Shown here: positions 27,891 through 37,765 of the stretch, piece by piece | Layout: every line of letters begins with the position of its first letter | Position numbering within the stretch: the stretch's first letter is position 1 | Assembly: GCF_007833165.1 (NCBI RefSeq) | Contig: NZ_VOBQ01000003.1 | Span: forward strand, 124,001 to 188,000 | DNA from: Caenimonas sedimenti | Lineage (GTDB): Bacteria; Pseudomonadota; Gammaproteobacteria; Burkholderiales; Burkholderiaceae_C | DNA length: 64,000 nt | Direction: 5' to 3' | Notes under the pieces: model-generated | Told to the model about the DNA's origin: nothing | Databases searched by the model: none | What the model saw: the letters and a program-made list of their open reading frames with translations, nothing else | Translations under genes and position numbers: made by a program

Positions 27891-30167
27891 ATGCCTCCTG
27901 TCACTCTGTCCGTTGCCCTGCCCGCGGGCCTGCCGCACACCGAGGCGGGGACCACGTTGCTGGACGAGCGGCAGGAGTGGCAGGCATTCAGCCGCCCTGT
28001 GGGCACTGACGGCACGGATTGGGAGTCCTACCTGGCGATCGAAGGCATGCATTGCCCGGCGTGCTCGCTCGCCATCGAGCAGGCGCTCAACGGGCTGCCC
28101 GGCGTGCGCGGGGTGTCGGTCAACGGCGCCACGGCGATTGCGCGCATCACCTGGTCGCCGCAGGACGGTCGCCCGTCGCAGTGGTGGCCGGCGCTGCGCA
28201 AGGCCGGCTACGGAGCGATCCCGGCGGGTGACCAGCTCGCGGCCTTGTCGCGTCACGCGGCCGGGCGGCTGCTGTTGTGGCGCTGGCTGGTCGCCGGCTT
28301 CTGCATGATGCAGGTGATGATGTATGCCACACCGGCGTACGTCGCGGGACCGGGCGAGATGACGCCTGACGTCGCGGCCTTGCTGCGCTGGGCCTCGTGC
28401 CTGCTGACGTTGCCGGTGCTGCTCTTTTCCTGCCAGCCCTTCTTTGCCGCGGCGTGGCGGGACCTGCGCGCGGGGCGCGTCGGGATGGACGTGCCGGTGG
28501 CGCTCGGCGTCGCGATCGCGTTCGGCGCGAGCGTGGCCTCGACGATCGATCCCCAAGGCGTGTTTGCCGGCGAGGCCTGGTACGACTCCGTGACCATGTT
28601 CGTGTTCTTCCTGTTGTCCGGCCGGCTGCTGGAGCAGCGGCTGCGTGGCCGGACCGCCGGTGCCCTGGAGGCGCTGGCGCGGCGCTTGCCGCAGACCGCG
28701 GTCCGGGTGAAGCCGGATGGCACGCTGGAATCCGTCGCCGTGCGCCACCTGGCCGCCGGCGACCAGGTCGAAGTGCGCGCCGGCGAAATCATTCCCGCCG
28801 ACGGCAAGGTTCTCACCGGCAGGAGCCGGGTGGATGAGGCCTTGCTGACCGGCGAATCGACGCCGCTCGCGCGCGCGGCCGGCGACCCCGTGGTAGCGGG
28901 CAGCCACAACCTGACCGGCACGCTGCGCGTGGCCGTCGAACGCGTGGGCGCGGCGACGCGCCACGGCGAGATCGTCGCCCTGATGGAGCGTGCGGCGGCG
29001 GACAAACCCAAGCTCGCCCAGCTCGCGGACCGGATCGCGTCGCCCTTTCTCGTGTTTGTGCTCGTTTCCGCTGCCGGGGCCGCGTTGTGGTGGTGGCCCC
29101 AAGGGCCAGGCCAGGCGTTGAGCGTTGCCGTCGCCGTGCTGATCGTCACCTGCCCGTGCGCGCTCTCGCTGGCCACGCCGGCCGCCAGCCTCGCCGCTGC
29201 CGGCGCGCTGGCACGGCGCGGTGTGCTGGTGCGCAGGCTCGAAGCGCTCGAGGCCGCCGCGTCGCTGGACACGGTGGTGTTCGACAAGACGGGCACGCTC
29301 ACCGTGGACCGCATGTCGGTCCAGGCCATCCACACGCGGCCCGGGACGGCGCAAGGGGATGCGCTGCGGTTCGCCGCCGCGCTGGCCCGGCATTCGCTGC
29401 ATCCTGCCTCACGCGCGATCGCCGCCATGGCGGGCAGCGTGGGCTGGACGGCCTCCGGAGTCGAGGAGCACCCCGGCGCTGGTGTCACGGGCCTGGTGGC
29501 CGGGGACAGCGGGTGGCAGCCGCGCCGCTTGCGGCTGGGCTCGGCGGCCTTCTGCCGTGCGGCCGGCGGCGCGGCCACCGCGGTCCACCTGGCCGACGAT
29601 GCCGGATGGATTGCCAGCTTCGAACTCGACGAAACACTGCGGCCCGGGGCGATGCAGGCGATCGGGACGCTCCAGCGGATGCGGCTGGACGTCGAGGTGC
29701 TCTCCGGCGACCACGACGCCGCCGTGCAGCGCCTGGCATTGCGGGCGGGCATCCCCCGCGCGGCAGGGGGCAGCACGCCGGCCGGCAAGCTGGCACGCGT
29801 CGAATCGCTTCAGGCCGCGGGCCGGCGCGTCGCAATGGTGGGCGACGGCATGAACGATGGCCCGGTGCTCGCGCGCGCCGACGTGTCCATCGCCATGGGG
29901 GAGGGTGTCCCCGTCGCACAGGCGCGGTCCGACTTCATCGTCCTCGGCGGCCGCCTGGACGCCGTGCCGCTGCTGTTGCGCCAGGCCCGGCGTGCGCGCC
30001 GCGTGATGCGCCAGAACCTGGGCTGGGCGGCCGGCTACAACGCCGTCTGCGTGCCGCTGGCGCTCGCGGGCGCGATGCCGCCCTGGCTGGCCGGCCTGGG
30101 CATGGCGCTGAGTTCGCTTGGCGTCGTCGCCAATGCGGCGCGGCTGTCGGTTCTGAGGGAAGACTGA
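27891..30167 (+). CDS. ccoI: cbb3-oxidase-associated copper P-type ATPase CcoI/FixI
   Basis: A 758-residue heavy-metal ATPase. It has an N-terminal metal-binding domain with MHCPAC (Cys55, Cys58), eight membrane helices, the CPC ion-binding motif (Cys421, Cys423), the phosphorylated DKTGT (Asp465) and a [11 protein letters not shown] hinge motif. FixI/CcoI exports copper towards the periplasm for CuB assembly in cbb3 oxidase. Neighbours ccoS and ccoNOQP confirm the role. There is no Shine-Dalgarno before the ATG, and the FNR box spacing puts the predicted transcription start on the A of the ATG. Confidence 0.93.
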   Translation: MPPVTLSVALPAGLPHTEAGTTLLDERQEWQAFSRPVGTDGTDWESYLAIEGMHCPACSLAIEQALNGLPGVRGVSVNGATAIARITWSPQDGRPSQWWPALRKAGYGAIPAGDQLAALSRHAAGRLLLWRWLVAGFCMMQVMMYATPAYVAGPGEMTPDVAALLRWASCLLTLPVLLFSCQPFFAAAWRDLRAGRVGMDVPVALGVAIAFGASVASTIDPQGVFAGEAWYDSVTMFVFFLLSGRLLEQRLRGRTAGALEALARRLPQTAVRVKPDGTLESVAVRHLAAGDQVEVRAGEIIPADGKVLTGRSRVDEALLTGESTPLARAAGDPVVAGSHNLTGTLRVAVERVGAATRHGEIVALMERAAADKPKLAQLADRIASPFLVFVLVSAAGAALWWWPQGPGQALSVAVAVLIVTCPCALSLATPAASLAAAGALARRGVLVRRLEALEAAASLDTVVFDKTGTLTVDRMSVQAIHTRPGTAQGDALRFAAALARHSLHPASRAIAAMAGSVGWTASGVEEHPGAGVTGLVAGDSGWQPRRLRLGSAAFCRAAGGAATAVHLADDAGWIASFELDETLRPGAMQAIGTLQRMRLDVEVLSGDHDAAVQRLALRAGIPRAAGGSTPAGKLARVESLQAAGRRVAMVGDGMNDGPVLARADVSIAMGEGVPVAQARSDFIVLGGRLDAVPLLLRQARRARRVMRQNLGWAAGYNAVCVPLALAGAMPPWLAGLGMALSSLGVVANAARLSVLRED

Positions 30168-30169
30168 GC

Positions 30170-30307
30170 ATGGACATCCTCTTCGTGCTCATTCCGCTGT
30201 CGGTGGCTCTGGCGCTCGTCGTGCTGGGCGGCCTGGCCTGGGCGGTCTGGCGTGGCCAGTTCGAGTCGCTCGACGCCGAGGGCGAGCGGATTCTGCATTC
30301 CGATTGA
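30170..30307 (+). CDS. ccoS: cbb3 oxidase maturation protein CcoS
   Basis: A 45-residue single-span membrane protein two bases after ccoI. Its [20 protein letters not shown] helix and the [19 protein letters not shown] tail are the family signature. CcoS is needed for heme and copper insertion into the cbb3 catalytic subunit. Its stop codon lies inside the FNR box that precedes ccoN. Confidence 0.92.
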   Translation: MDILFVLIPLSVALALVVLGGLAWAVWRGQFESLDAEGERILHSD

Positions 30308-30317
30308 TCTCGCTCAA
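30304..30317. promoter_or_regulatory. FNR box upstream of ccoNOQP
   Basis: TTGATCTCGCTCAA, with a perfect left half. It is centred 59.5 bp before ccoN, so a class II start would fall at about 30352 with an 18-base leader carrying AAGGTG. GACACT (30340-30345) is a possible -10. It overlaps the ccoS stop codon. Confidence 0.8.
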
Positions 30318-30369
30318 ACGCCGCGGCGGCGCGCGGTTCGACACTGACGGCTACTCATCAAGGTGCTCC

Positions 30370-31803
30370 ATGAACGACCCCGCAGCTTCCACGACCTACG
30401 ACGACACTGCCGTCCGCCAGTTCTCGCTGATGGCCGTGGTCTGGGGCGTGGTGGGCATGGCGGTCGGCGTGCTGATCGCGGCCCAGCTCGCCTGGCCTGA
30501 ACTCAACTTCGGCATCCCGTGGCTCAGCTACGGGCGCCTGCGGCCGCTGCACACCAACGCGGTGATCTTCGCCTTCGGCGGCTGCGGGCTGTTCGCCACG
30601 AGCTACTACGTGGTACAGCGGACCTGCCAGGTGCGCCTGTTCATGCCGAAGCTCGCTTCGTTCACGTTCTGGGGCTGGCAGGCGGTGATCGTCGCCGCCG
30701 CCGTCAGCCTGCCCCTGGGCTACACCTCCGGCAAGGAATACGCCGAACTCGAGTGGCCCATCGACATCCTGATCACGTTCGTGTGGGTCTCCTACGCGAT
30801 CGTCTTCTTCGGCACGGTGGGCACGCGCAAGGTGAAGCACATCTACGTGGCCAACTGGTTCTTCGGCGCATTCATCCTGGCGGTGGCGCTGCTGCACGTG
30901 GTGAACAGCGCGGCCATCCCGGCGGGGTGGATGAAGTCGTACTCGGCGTATGCCGGCGTGCAGGACGCGATGATCCAGTGGTGGTACGGCCACAACGCGG
31001 TCGGCTTCTTCCTCACCACCGGCTTCCTCGGGATGATGTACTACTTCATCCCCAAGCAGGCCGAGCGGCCGGTGTACAGCTACCGGCTGTCGATCGTGCA
31101 CTTCTGGGCGCTGATCTTCACCTACATGTGGGCGGGCCCGCACCATCTGCACTACACGGCGCTGCCGGACTGGACGCAGTCCATCGGCATGATCTTCTCG
31201 CTGATCCTGCTGGCGCCGAGCTGGGGCGGGATGATCAACGGGATCATGACGCTCTCCGGTGCGTGGCACAAGCTGCGCGACGACCCGGTGCTCCGCTTCA
31301 TGATCGTGGCGCTCTCCTTCTACGGCATGGCCACGTTCGAGGGCCCGCTGATGTCGATCAAGACCGTGAATGCCTTGTCGCACTACACGGACTGGACGGT
31401 CGGCCACGTGCACGCCGGCGCGCTGGGCTGGGTCGGGCTGATCACGATGGGTTCGCTCTACTACCTGATCCCGCGCCTGTTCGGCCAGAAGAAGATGTAC
31501 TCCGTGCCCGCGATCGAGCTGCACTTCTGGGTGGCCACGATCGGCATCGTCCTCTACATCGCCGCCATGTGGATCGCCGGCGTGATGCAGGGCCTGATGT
31601 GGCGCGCGCTCAATGCCGACGGGACCCTCACCTACACCTTCGTCGAATCCGTGAAGGCCACCTACCCGTTCTACGTGATCCGGCTGGTGGGCGGGCTGAT
31701 GTACCTGGGCGGGATGTGCGTGATGGCGTGGAACACCTGGATGACCGTGGCCAACGGCCGCTCCGCCCGGGCCGTCATCCCGGCGGCTGCGCAACCGGCC
31801 TGA
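30370..31803 (+). CDS. ccoN: cbb3-type cytochrome c oxidase subunit I (CcoN)
   Basis: A 477-residue catalytic subunit with about 12 membrane helices. Heme and copper ligands are visible: [14 protein letters not shown] for the low-spin heme, [15 protein letters not shown] and [14 protein letters not shown] for CuB, and [14 protein letters not shown] with the histidines of both hemes. It reduces oxygen to water at high affinity and pumps protons. First gene of ccoNOQP. Confidence 0.97.
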   Translation: MNDPAASTTYDDTAVRQFSLMAVVWGVVGMAVGVLIAAQLAWPELNFGIPWLSYGRLRPLHTNAVIFAFGGCGLFATSYYVVQRTCQVRLFMPKLASFTFWGWQAVIVAAAVSLPLGYTSGKEYAELEWPIDILITFVWVSYAIVFFGTVGTRKVKHIYVANWFFGAFILAVALLHVVNSAAIPAGWMKSYSAYAGVQDAMIQWWYGHNAVGFFLTTGFLGMMYYFIPKQAERPVYSYRLSIVHFWALIFTYMWAGPHHLHYTALPDWTQSIGMIFSLILLAPSWGGMINGIMTLSGAWHKLRDDPVLRFMIVALSFYGMATFEGPLMSIKTVNALSHYTDWTVGHVHAGALGWVGLITMGSLYYLIPRLFGQKKMYSVPAIELHFWVATIGIVLYIAAMWIAGVMQGLMWRALNADGTLTYTFVESVKATYPFYVIRLVGGLMYLGGMCVMAWNTWMTVANGRSARAVIPAAAQPA

Positions 31804-31821
31804 AAGCAGAGAACACACACC

Positions 31822-32451
31822 ATGAGCGACAACAGCACCCCCGCCGCCGGATTCACCCATGAAAAAGTGGAGACCAACAATTTCCTGATGATCGTGCTGA
31901 TCCTGCTGGTCATCGCCATCGGCGGCCTGGTCGAGATCGTCCCGCTGTTCTTCCAGAAGTCCACCACCGAGCCGGTGCTCGGGGTGAAGCCCTACACGGC
32001 GCTGCAACTGGCCGGGCGGGACATCTACCTGCGCGAAGGCTGCTACAACTGCCATTCGCAGATGATCCGGCCGTTCCGCGCCGAGACGCTGCGCTACGGC
32101 CACTACTCGGTGGCCGGCGAATTCGTCTATGACCACCCCTTCCAGTGGGGCAGCAAGCGCACGGGCCCGGACCTGCATCGTGTCGGCGGCAAGTACAGCG
32201 ACGAGTGGCATCGCATCCACATGAACAACCCGCGCGACCTGGTGCCGGAATCGAACATGCCGGCCTACCCGTGGCTGGAGAAGGCCAACGTGGATCCGGC
32301 CGACATGGCGCCGCGCATGAAGGCATTGCGCATGGTGGGCGTGCCTTACACCGACGGCGAGATCGCCAAGGCCGCCGCCGACGTCAAGGGCAAGACGGAA
32401 ATGGATGCCCTGGTCGCCTACCTGCAATCGCTAGGCCTCGCGCTGAAATAG
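31822..32451 (+). CDS. ccoO: cbb3-type cytochrome c oxidase subunit II (CcoO)
   Basis: A 209-residue membrane-anchored monoheme cytochrome c. One helix at about residues 20-43 precedes the heme motif CYNCH (Cys74, Cys77, His78). The downstream [20 protein letters not shown] and the methionine in ESNMPAYPW are typical of CcoO. It passes electrons from CcoP to CcoN. Confidence 0.97.
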   Translation: MSDNSTPAAGFTHEKVETNNFLMIVLILLVIAIGGLVEIVPLFFQKSTTEPVLGVKPYTALQLAGRDIYLREGCYNCHSQMIRPFRAETLRYGHYSVAGEFVYDHPFQWGSKRTGPDLHRVGGKYSDEWHRIHMNNPRDLVPESNMPAYPWLEKANVDPADMAPRMKALRMVGVPYTDGEIAKAAADVKGKTEMDALVAYLQSLGLALK

Positions 32452-32461
32452 GAGCTTACTG

Positions 32462-32599
32462 ATGGACGTCACCCTGCTGCGCATCGCGGCCACCCTCGCC
32501 AGCTTCGCCACCTTCATCGGGATCGCCGTCTGGGCTTACGCGCGCAGCAACGGACCGCGCTTCGAGGAAGCGGCCAGGCTGCCCTTCGACCAGGACTGA
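32462..32599 (+). CDS. ccoQ: cbb3-type oxidase subunit CcoQ
   Basis: A 45-residue single-span protein between ccoO and ccoP. It has one helix (LLRIAATLASFATFIGIAVW) and the acidic FEEAARLPFDQD tail typical of CcoQ/FixQ. It stabilises the complex. Confidence 0.9.
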   Translation: MDVTLLRIAATLASFATFIGIAVWAYARSNGPRFEEAARLPFDQD

Positions 32600-32609
32600 A
32601 GGGGCAGCG

Positions 32610-33530
32610 ATGAGCGATTTCAACCATGCCTTCTGGTCCATCGCCGTGGCGGCTACCACGCTGGTGGGCATCGCAGCCTGCCTGCTGCTGCTGTGGATCA
32701 CCTCCCGCAAGAAGGTGGCGGCCTCCAGCGACAACACTACCGGCCACGTATGGGACGGCGACCTGACCGAGATGAACAACCCGCTGCCCATGTGGTGGGT
32801 GTGGCTCTTCATCGGCACCATCGTCTTCTCGCTGCTGTACCTGGTGGCCTACCCGGGCCTCGGCACCTATGAGGGAGAGCTGAAGTGGTCCACCCGCGGC
32901 GAGTATGAGGCGGAGATGGCGCAGGCAGACAAGGCGCTTGCGCCGCTGTATGCGCAGTTCACCGCGCGCAAGCCCGAGGAACTGGCGGGCGATGCCCCGG
33001 CCATGGCCATCGGCGAGCGCCTGTTCATGAACAACTGCGCGCAGTGCCACGGCTCCGACGCGCGCGGCAGCAAGGGCTTCCCGAACCTGACCGACACCGA
33101 CTGGCTGCATGGCGGCTCGCCCGGCCAGGTCGCCGAGAGCATCACCAAGGGACGGACCGGCGCGATGCCACCCATGGCGGCGGCCGTGGGCACGACCGAT
33201 GACGTCAAGAACGTGGCGCACTACGTGCTGAGTCTGTCGAACGCGCCGCATGACTCGTTGCGTGCGCAGCTCGGCAAGAGCAAGTTCAGCGCGTGCGCGG
33301 CCTGTCATGGAGCCACAGGGAAGGGCAACCCCGCCCTGGGCGCTCCCAATCTCGCCGACGACGTGTGGCTGCATGGATGGGGCGAACAGGCCATCATCGA
33401 CATCGTCAACCACGGCAAGACGAGCGCGATGCCCGCGCAATCCGGCAAGCTGACGGACGCGCAGATCCATGTGCTGGGCGCGTATGTCTGGGGGCTCTCG
33501 AACCGGCCGCCGCCGGCCCCTCGCCACTGA
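32610..33530 (+). CDS. ccoP: cbb3-type cytochrome c oxidase subunit III (CcoP)
   Basis: A 306-residue diheme cytochrome c. It has two N-terminal membrane helices, the NPLPMWWVWLFIGTIVFSL motif, and two heme sites, CAQCH (Cys143, Cys146, His147) and CAACH (Cys229, Cys232, His233). It is the electron entry point of the oxidase. Last gene of ccoNOQP; ccoG follows after 56 bases with its own FNR-like site. Confidence 0.97.
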   Translation: MSDFNHAFWSIAVAATTLVGIAACLLLLWITSRKKVAASSDNTTGHVWDGDLTEMNNPLPMWWVWLFIGTIVFSLLYLVAYPGLGTYEGELKWSTRGEYEAEMAQADKALAPLYAQFTARKPEELAGDAPAMAIGERLFMNNCAQCHGSDARGSKGFPNLTDTDWLHGGSPGQVAESITKGRTGAMPPMAAAVGTTDDVKNVAHYVLSLSNAPHDSLRAQLGKSKFSACAACHGATGKGNPALGAPNLADDVWLHGWGEQAIIDIVNHGKTSAMPAQSGKLTDAQIHVLGAYVWGLSNRPPPAPRH

Positions 33531-33546
33531 GGAAAGCCGTGCGCAC

Positions 33547-33560
33547 CTGATCCAGGTCAA
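33547..33560. promoter_or_regulatory. Degenerate FNR box upstream of ccoG
   Basis: CTGATCCAGGTCAA has one mismatch in the left half. It is centred 42.5 bp before the second ATG of ccoG (33596) and 33.5 bp before the first (33587). If it works as a class II site, the second ATG would be the true start. Confidence 0.55.
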
Positions 33561-33586
33561 ACCCGCCGGGCCCCGGCCGCAGCACC

Positions 33587-35002
33587 ATGGATGCCATGAA
33601 AGTGATTCCCATCTTCCCCGCCCCGGCGGAGGGCCAGTCCCTCTACGAGTCGCACCAGAAGATCTATCCGCGCTCCGTCAACGGCCTGTATGCGCGCTGG
33701 CGCTGGGCCTTCGTCGCACTCACCCAGCTCGTCTTTTACGGCCTGCCCTGGCTGCCCTGGGGCGAGCGGCAGGCGGTCCTCTTCGACCTGGCCGCCCGGC
33801 GCTTCTACATCTTCGGCTACGTTCTCTACCCGCAGGACTTCATCTACCTCACGGGTTTGCTGGTGATCAGCGCGCTGTCGCTGTTCCTCTTCACCGCGGT
33901 GGCCGGCCGGCTCTGGTGCGGTTTCGCCTGCCCGCAGACGGTCTACACCGAGATGTTCCTTTGGATCGAGCGCAAGGTCGAGGGCGAGCGCGGCGCCCGC
34001 ATGAAGCTCGACGGCGGGCCGTTCTCACTGGAAAAGCTCGTCAAGAAGTGGTTCAAGCACGTGCTGTGGCTGGGGCTGGCGATGTGGACCGGCTTCACCT
34101 TCGTCGGCTACTTCACGCCCGTCCAGGACCTGGGCCTGGCGTTCCTGCAGACGCGCATGGGCTCCTGGGAGGTGTTCTGGGTGTTCTTCTATGCCTTGGC
34201 CACCTATGGCAATGCCGGCTTCCTGCGCGAGCAGGTGTGCAAGTACATGTGCCCATACGCGCGCTTCCAGAGCGCCATGTTCGACAAGGACACGCTGGTC
34301 GTCAGCTATGACACGGCGCGCGGCGAGCCGCGCGGGACGCGAGGCCGCAACGACGACCTGCACGTATTGCGGCTGGGCGCTTGCATCGACTGCACCTTGT
34401 GCGTCCAGGTCTGTCCGACCGGCATCGACATCCGCCAGGGCCTGCAGTACGAATGCATCGGCTGCGCCGCCTGCGTCGATGTGTGCGACGGGGTGATGGA
34501 CAAGATGCGCTATCCGCGCGGGCTGATCCGCTTCACCACGCAAGCGGCGCTGGCGGCCGGCGCTGGGCGCGACGCCATCTGGCGGCGCGTGCTGCGTGCG
34601 CGTGTCCTCGTCTATGCGACGCTGCTGCTGCTGCTGGTCGCCGGCATGATGTTCAGCCTGGCCCTGCGGACGCCGCTGAAGGTGGACGTGGTACGCGACC
34701 GTGCCGCACTGTCGCGCATCGTCGCGGGTGGCCGGCTGGAGAACGTCTACCGGTTGCAGGTGATGAACGCCACCGAACGGCCGCAGCGCTATCGCATCGC
34801 GGCCGAGGGCCTGCCTGGCCTTTCCGTGGCGTCGGAGACCGAAGCCTCGGTGGGCCCGGCCGAGTCGCGGTGGGTCGCGGTCCGCCTGCAGATCCCCTAC
34901 GGGTCGGCCACGCCCGGCTCGCATCCCATCCTGTTTCGCATCGAGGATGCCACCGGCGAGTCGCGCGTGAGCGAGAAATCGGTCTTCCTGGTGCCACGTT
35001 GA
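33587..35002 (+). CDS. ccoG: Cytochrome c oxidase accessory protein CcoG (polyferredoxin)
   Basis: A 471-residue membrane protein (468 from ATG 33596). Five to six helices flank two [4Fe-4S] motifs: CIDCTLCVQVCP, then CIGCAACVDVCD around residues 265-305. A C-terminal Ig-like periplasmic domain follows. CcoG/RdxA reduces copper during cbb3 assembly. It has a CGFACPQT cysteine motif in an early loop. The order ccoG-ccoH after ccoP is standard. Confidence 0.94.
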   Translation: MDAMKVIPIFPAPAEGQSLYESHQKIYPRSVNGLYARWRWAFVALTQLVFYGLPWLPWGERQAVLFDLAARRFYIFGYVLYPQDFIYLTGLLVISALSLFLFTAVAGRLWCGFACPQTVYTEMFLWIERKVEGERGARMKLDGGPFSLEKLVKKWFKHVLWLGLAMWTGFTFVGYFTPVQDLGLAFLQTRMGSWEVFWVFFYALATYGNAGFLREQVCKYMCPYARFQSAMFDKDTLVVSYDTARGEPRGTRGRNDDLHVLRLGACIDCTLCVQVCPTGIDIRQGLQYECIGCAACVDVCDGVMDKMRYPRGLIRFTTQAALAAGAGRDAIWRRVLRARVLVYATLLLLLVAGMMFSLALRTPLKVDVVRDRAALSRIVAGGRLENVYRLQVMNATERPQRYRIAAEGLPGLSVASETEASVGPAESRWVAVRLQIPYGSATPGSHPILFRIEDATGESRVSEKSVFLVPR

Positions 35003-35017
35003 AAGAAGGAGACAAGC

Positions 35018-35284
35018 ATGTCGCAGCCGCATGAGCATCCCGCCGAGCCCTGGTGGAAGCACGGCCACGTCTGGCTGCTGATCGCGGGGCCGGCGACGGT
35101 CGTGGTGGCCGGTATCCTGACGGTCTGGATCGCCATCGCCAGGCCGGACCCGGTGGTGGCGCAGGACTACTACCGGCGGGGCGTCGGGATCAACAAGACG
35201 CTGCGCGACAAGTCGCTGCTGCCCGCCATGCAGGGCCGCAACCATGCCGCCACGCCGGCCCCGGCGCCCGCCGCGGCGCCCTGA
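35018..35284 (+). CDS. ccoH: FixH/CcoH family protein
   Basis: An 88-residue protein with one membrane helix (VWLLIAGPATVVVAGILTVW). The family motif DPVVAQDYYRRGVGINKTL follows it. It is a short form; the long periplasmic domain of classic FixH is replaced by an alanine/proline tail. It probably helps assemble cbb3 oxidase. It follows ccoG by 15 bases with a GAAGGAG site. Confidence 0.85.
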   Translation: MSQPHEHPAEPWWKHGHVWLLIAGPATVVVAGILTVWIAIARPDPVVAQDYYRRGVGINKTLRDKSLLPAMQGRNHAATPAPAPAAAP

Positions 35285-35285
35285 C

Positions 35286-35537
35286 ATGAGCCGGCTCGTC
35301 TGGATCTGGCCCGCTTTCCTGGCGGCTTGCGCACTCGAAGCGGCCGTGTTCGCCTTCGTCGACCCGCTGGAGCTGCACTGGGCTGGCCACGCGCTGGGCT
35401 GGTCGCGCCAGGGGGCGTACACGGCGGCCTTCTTCGCGTTCTGGGCCGTCAGCGGCGCCGCATGCGGGCTCACCGCGTGGCTGCAGAGTTCGCCGGCCGA
35501 ACTGAAGGTGGACAAAGCGCGCCGTACCTTGGGGTAA
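35286..35537 (+). CDS. Uncharacterised two-span membrane protein of the cco locus
   Basis: An 83-residue protein one base after ccoH, so surely in the same operon. Two helices are predicted, about residues 4-25 (WIWPAFLAACALEAAVFAFV) and 45-66 (YTAAFFAFWAVSGAACGLTA). A role in oxidase assembly is guessed from position only; I know of no named family. Confidence 0.75.
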   Translation: MSRLVWIWPAFLAACALEAAVFAFVDPLELHWAGHALGWSRQGAYTAAFFAFWAVSGAACGLTAWLQSSPAELKVDKARRTLG

Positions 35538-35546
35538 ATTCCACGG

Positions 35547-36602
35547 GTGACCGCACCCGACTCCACCCGCGACACCGCCGCCGCGCGCCTCGGCGGCCTG
35601 CTCGACTCGGCCATGGACGGGATCATTTCGGTCGATGCCGGCCAGTGCATCGTGCTCTACAACCGGGCCGCAGAGAAGATCTTCGGCTGGCGGGCCGACC
35701 AGGTGATGGGCCAGCGCCTGGAGATGCTGATCCCCGAGCGCTTCCGCGCCGGTCACGAGGCGCAGGTCCGCCAGTTCGGCCACACGGGCATCACCTCCCG
35801 CCGCATGGGCGGCCGCACCTTGGTGTACGGCCTGCGCGCCAGCGGCGAAGAGTTCCCGATCGACGCGTCGATCTCGCAGCTCGCCACCGCCGAAGGCACG
35901 GTCTACACCGTGATCCTGCGTGACGTGACGGAACGCGTGCGCGCGCAGGAGGAGCTCGCGGCCTTCGCCGCCGAGGCGAGCGGCGTGCGGGAGCAGGAGA
36001 AAAGCCGCATCGCCCGGGAACTGCACGATGAACTCGCGCAGTCCCTGACCGCCTTGAAGATGGACACCATCTGGGTGCGCCAGAACTTGCAGGAGGACCC
36101 GGCCGGCGCTACCGCGAAGTTGTCGCAGATGCTCGCGCTGCTCGATGCCAGCGTGGCGGCCACGCGGCGGATCTCGTCCGACTTGCGCCCGCTGGTGCTG
36201 GACGACCTGGGCCTGGTGCCCGCCATCGAATGGGCGGTGCAGAACTTCAGCCAGCGTACCGGCGTTCCTTGCTCGCTGGAGGCGGATGAGGCACTCGAAC
36301 TGGAGGAGCCGTACGCGACGGCGGTGTTCCGCATCGTCCAGGAATCGCTGGCCAACGTGGGCAAGCATGCGCGCGCGCGCCAGGCCTGGGTGCGCGTGGC
36401 GAGGGAAGTCGGCGACATGGTGCTGGAGGTGCGCGACGATGGTGCGGGGTTCGACACGGCCGGGCCCCGCAAGCCGCAATCGCTCGGCCTGGTCGGTCTG
36501 CGCGAACGGGCCCACCTGCTCAAGGGCGAAGTGCGGGTCTCCAGCGCCCCAGGGCAAGGCACGGTCGTTCGCGCCCGCATCCCGGTGGGAGCGGCCGCAT
36601 GA
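35547..36602 (+). CDS. PAS-domain sensor histidine kinase (NarL-type system, HisKA_3)
   Basis: A 351-residue kinase with no membrane span. A PAS domain covers residues 15-130, a dimerisation domain has EKSRIARELHDELAQSL with phosphoacceptor His160, and a HATPase domain follows (LGLVGLRERAHLLKGE). By an ungapped comparison from memory, His70 and Arg90 of the PAS domain fall where FixL has its heme-ligand histidine and the oxygen-sensing arginine. Many non-heme PAS domains share part of this pattern, so heme binding is only possible. GTG 35547 is the start. The stop overlaps the response regulator start (ATGA), so the two form a pair. Confidence 0.88.
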   Translation: MTAPDSTRDTAAARLGGLLDSAMDGIISVDAGQCIVLYNRAAEKIFGWRADQVMGQRLEMLIPERFRAGHEAQVRQFGHTGITSRRMGGRTLVYGLRASGEEFPIDASISQLATAEGTVYTVILRDVTERVRAQEELAAFAAEASGVREQEKSRIARELHDELAQSLTALKMDTIWVRQNLQEDPAGATAKLSQMLALLDASVAATRRISSDLRPLVLDDLGLVPAIEWAVQNFSQRTGVPCSLEADEALELEEPYATAVFRIVQESLANVGKHARARQAWVRVAREVGDMVLEVRDDGAGFDTAGPRKPQSLGLVGLRERAHLLKGEVRVSSAPGQGTVVRARIPVGAAA

Positions 36603-37252
36603 CGGTCCGCATCCTGCTGGCCGACGACCATGCCATCGTGCGCGAAGGCTTGAAGCGCATTGTGGGCGACGTCGCGGATTTCACCGTGGCCGGCGAGGCG
36701 GGTGACGGCACGGAGGTGATGCAACGGGTGCGCGAACTGGAATTCGACGTGCTCGTGCTCGACCTGTCGATGCCGGGGCGCAGCGGCATGGAGCTGATCA
36801 AGCTGGTGAAGGCCGAGAAGCCCAAGCTCCGGATCCTGGTCCTGAGCATGCACCAGGAGATGCAGTACGCCGTCCGCGCCATCAAGTCGGGCGCGAGCGG
36901 CTACCTCACCAAGGAGAGCGCGCCGGCGCAGCTGGAGCAGGCGATCCGCAAGATCGCGGCCGGCGGCGCCTACATCAGCGCGGAAGTCGCCGAGCAGCTC
37001 GCGCTCGGGGCCATGCCGGGCGCAAGCGCCGCGGCGCCGCACGAGACCTTGTCGGACCGGGAGTTCGAGGTCTTCCGGCTGCTCGTGACCGGGGTGTCCG
37101 TCACCGACATCGCGGGCCAGCTCCACCTCTCCGTGAAGACCGTGAGCACGCACAAGGCCAACCTGATGCAGAAGCTGGGGCTGGCGAACCAGACGGAACT
37201 GGTGCGCTATGCGATCCGCCACGGGTTGGCCGACGACGGCTCCGGTTCCTAG
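36599..37252 (+). CDS. Response regulator, NarL/FixJ family
   Basis: A 217-residue regulator. The receiver domain has the acidic pair at residues 9-10 (LLADDH), the phosphoacceptor Asp55 in VLVLDLSMPG, and a conserved lysine near GYLTKESA. The C-terminal LuxR-type helix-turn-helix has LSDREFEVFRLLVTGVSV and TVSTHKANLMQKL. It partners the PAS kinase with which it overlaps by four bases. Its targets are not known; the cco operons and the palindrome right after the gene are candidates. Confidence 0.93.
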   Translation: MTVRILLADDHAIVREGLKRIVGDVADFTVAGEAGDGTEVMQRVRELEFDVLVLDLSMPGRSGMELIKLVKAEKPKLRILVLSMHQEMQYAVRAIKSGASGYLTKESAPAQLEQAIRKIAAGGAYISAEVAEQLALGAMPGASAAAPHETLSDREFEVFRLLVTGVSVTDIAGQLHLSVKTVSTHKANLMQKLGLANQTELVRYAIRHGLADDGSGS

Positions 37253-37282
37253 GAATTTTCCTAGGCGGACTAGCCGTCCGCC
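37248..37282. other. Two adjacent inverted repeats after the response regulator gene
   Basis: CCTAGGAA (37248-37255) and TTCCTAGG (37258-37265) form one repeat that overlaps the stop codon. GGCGGAC (37264-37270) and GTCCGCC (37276-37282) form the second. No T run follows. They may end the transcript or bind a regulator in front of the next gene. Confidence 0.4.
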
Positions 37283-37366
37283 ACCCCTCACTCCCGGAGT
37301 CGGACGAGGCAGCGATTCAGCCGCCACCGATGTCCGGAACGCGTCGCCGCCGGCAAAGTACCGGAC

Positions 37367-37747
37367 ATGGACGCAAGCCAGCCACTGAGGGTCTTTCTCG
37401 CCGACGACTCCGCCGCCATCCGCCAGCGTGTCGCCGTGTTGCTGGCCGGGTCGGAGATGGCCATCGTCGGTGAAGGGGAAACCCCCGCCGCCTGCATCGC
37501 GGGGATCCTGGGCGCGCAGCCGGATGTCGTGGTGCTCGACGCCCAGCTCGACGGCGGCACCGGCCTGGACGTGTTGCGGGCGGTCCGCGGCGCGGCGCCC
37601 GGCATTGCCTTCATCGTCTTCACCAACAACGCCGGACCGGCCTACCGCAAGCGCTACCTCGCCGAAGGCGCCGTGGGCTTCCTGGACAAGAGCGGCGAGT
37701 TCGACCAGCTGGCAGGCGCGGTCGTCCGCGCCTGCCGCACGCATTGA
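37367..37747 (+). CDS. Stand-alone response regulator receiver protein
   Basis: A 126-residue receiver domain with no output domain. It has the acidic LADDS near residue 13, phosphoacceptor Asp58 in VVVLDAQLDGG, a threonine in FIVFTNN and the lysine in FLDKSGEF. It may compete for phosphate with the neighbouring response regulator or deliver phosphate to another partner. It lies 18 bases before fnr. Confidence 0.88.
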   Translation: MDASQPLRVFLADDSAAIRQRVAVLLAGSEMAIVGEGETPAACIAGILGAQPDVVVLDAQLDGGTGLDVLRAVRGAAPGIAFIVFTNNAGPAYRKRYLAEGAVGFLDKSGEFDQLAGAVVRACRTH

Positions 37748-37765
37748 CTTCGAGGAGCGAGAAAC

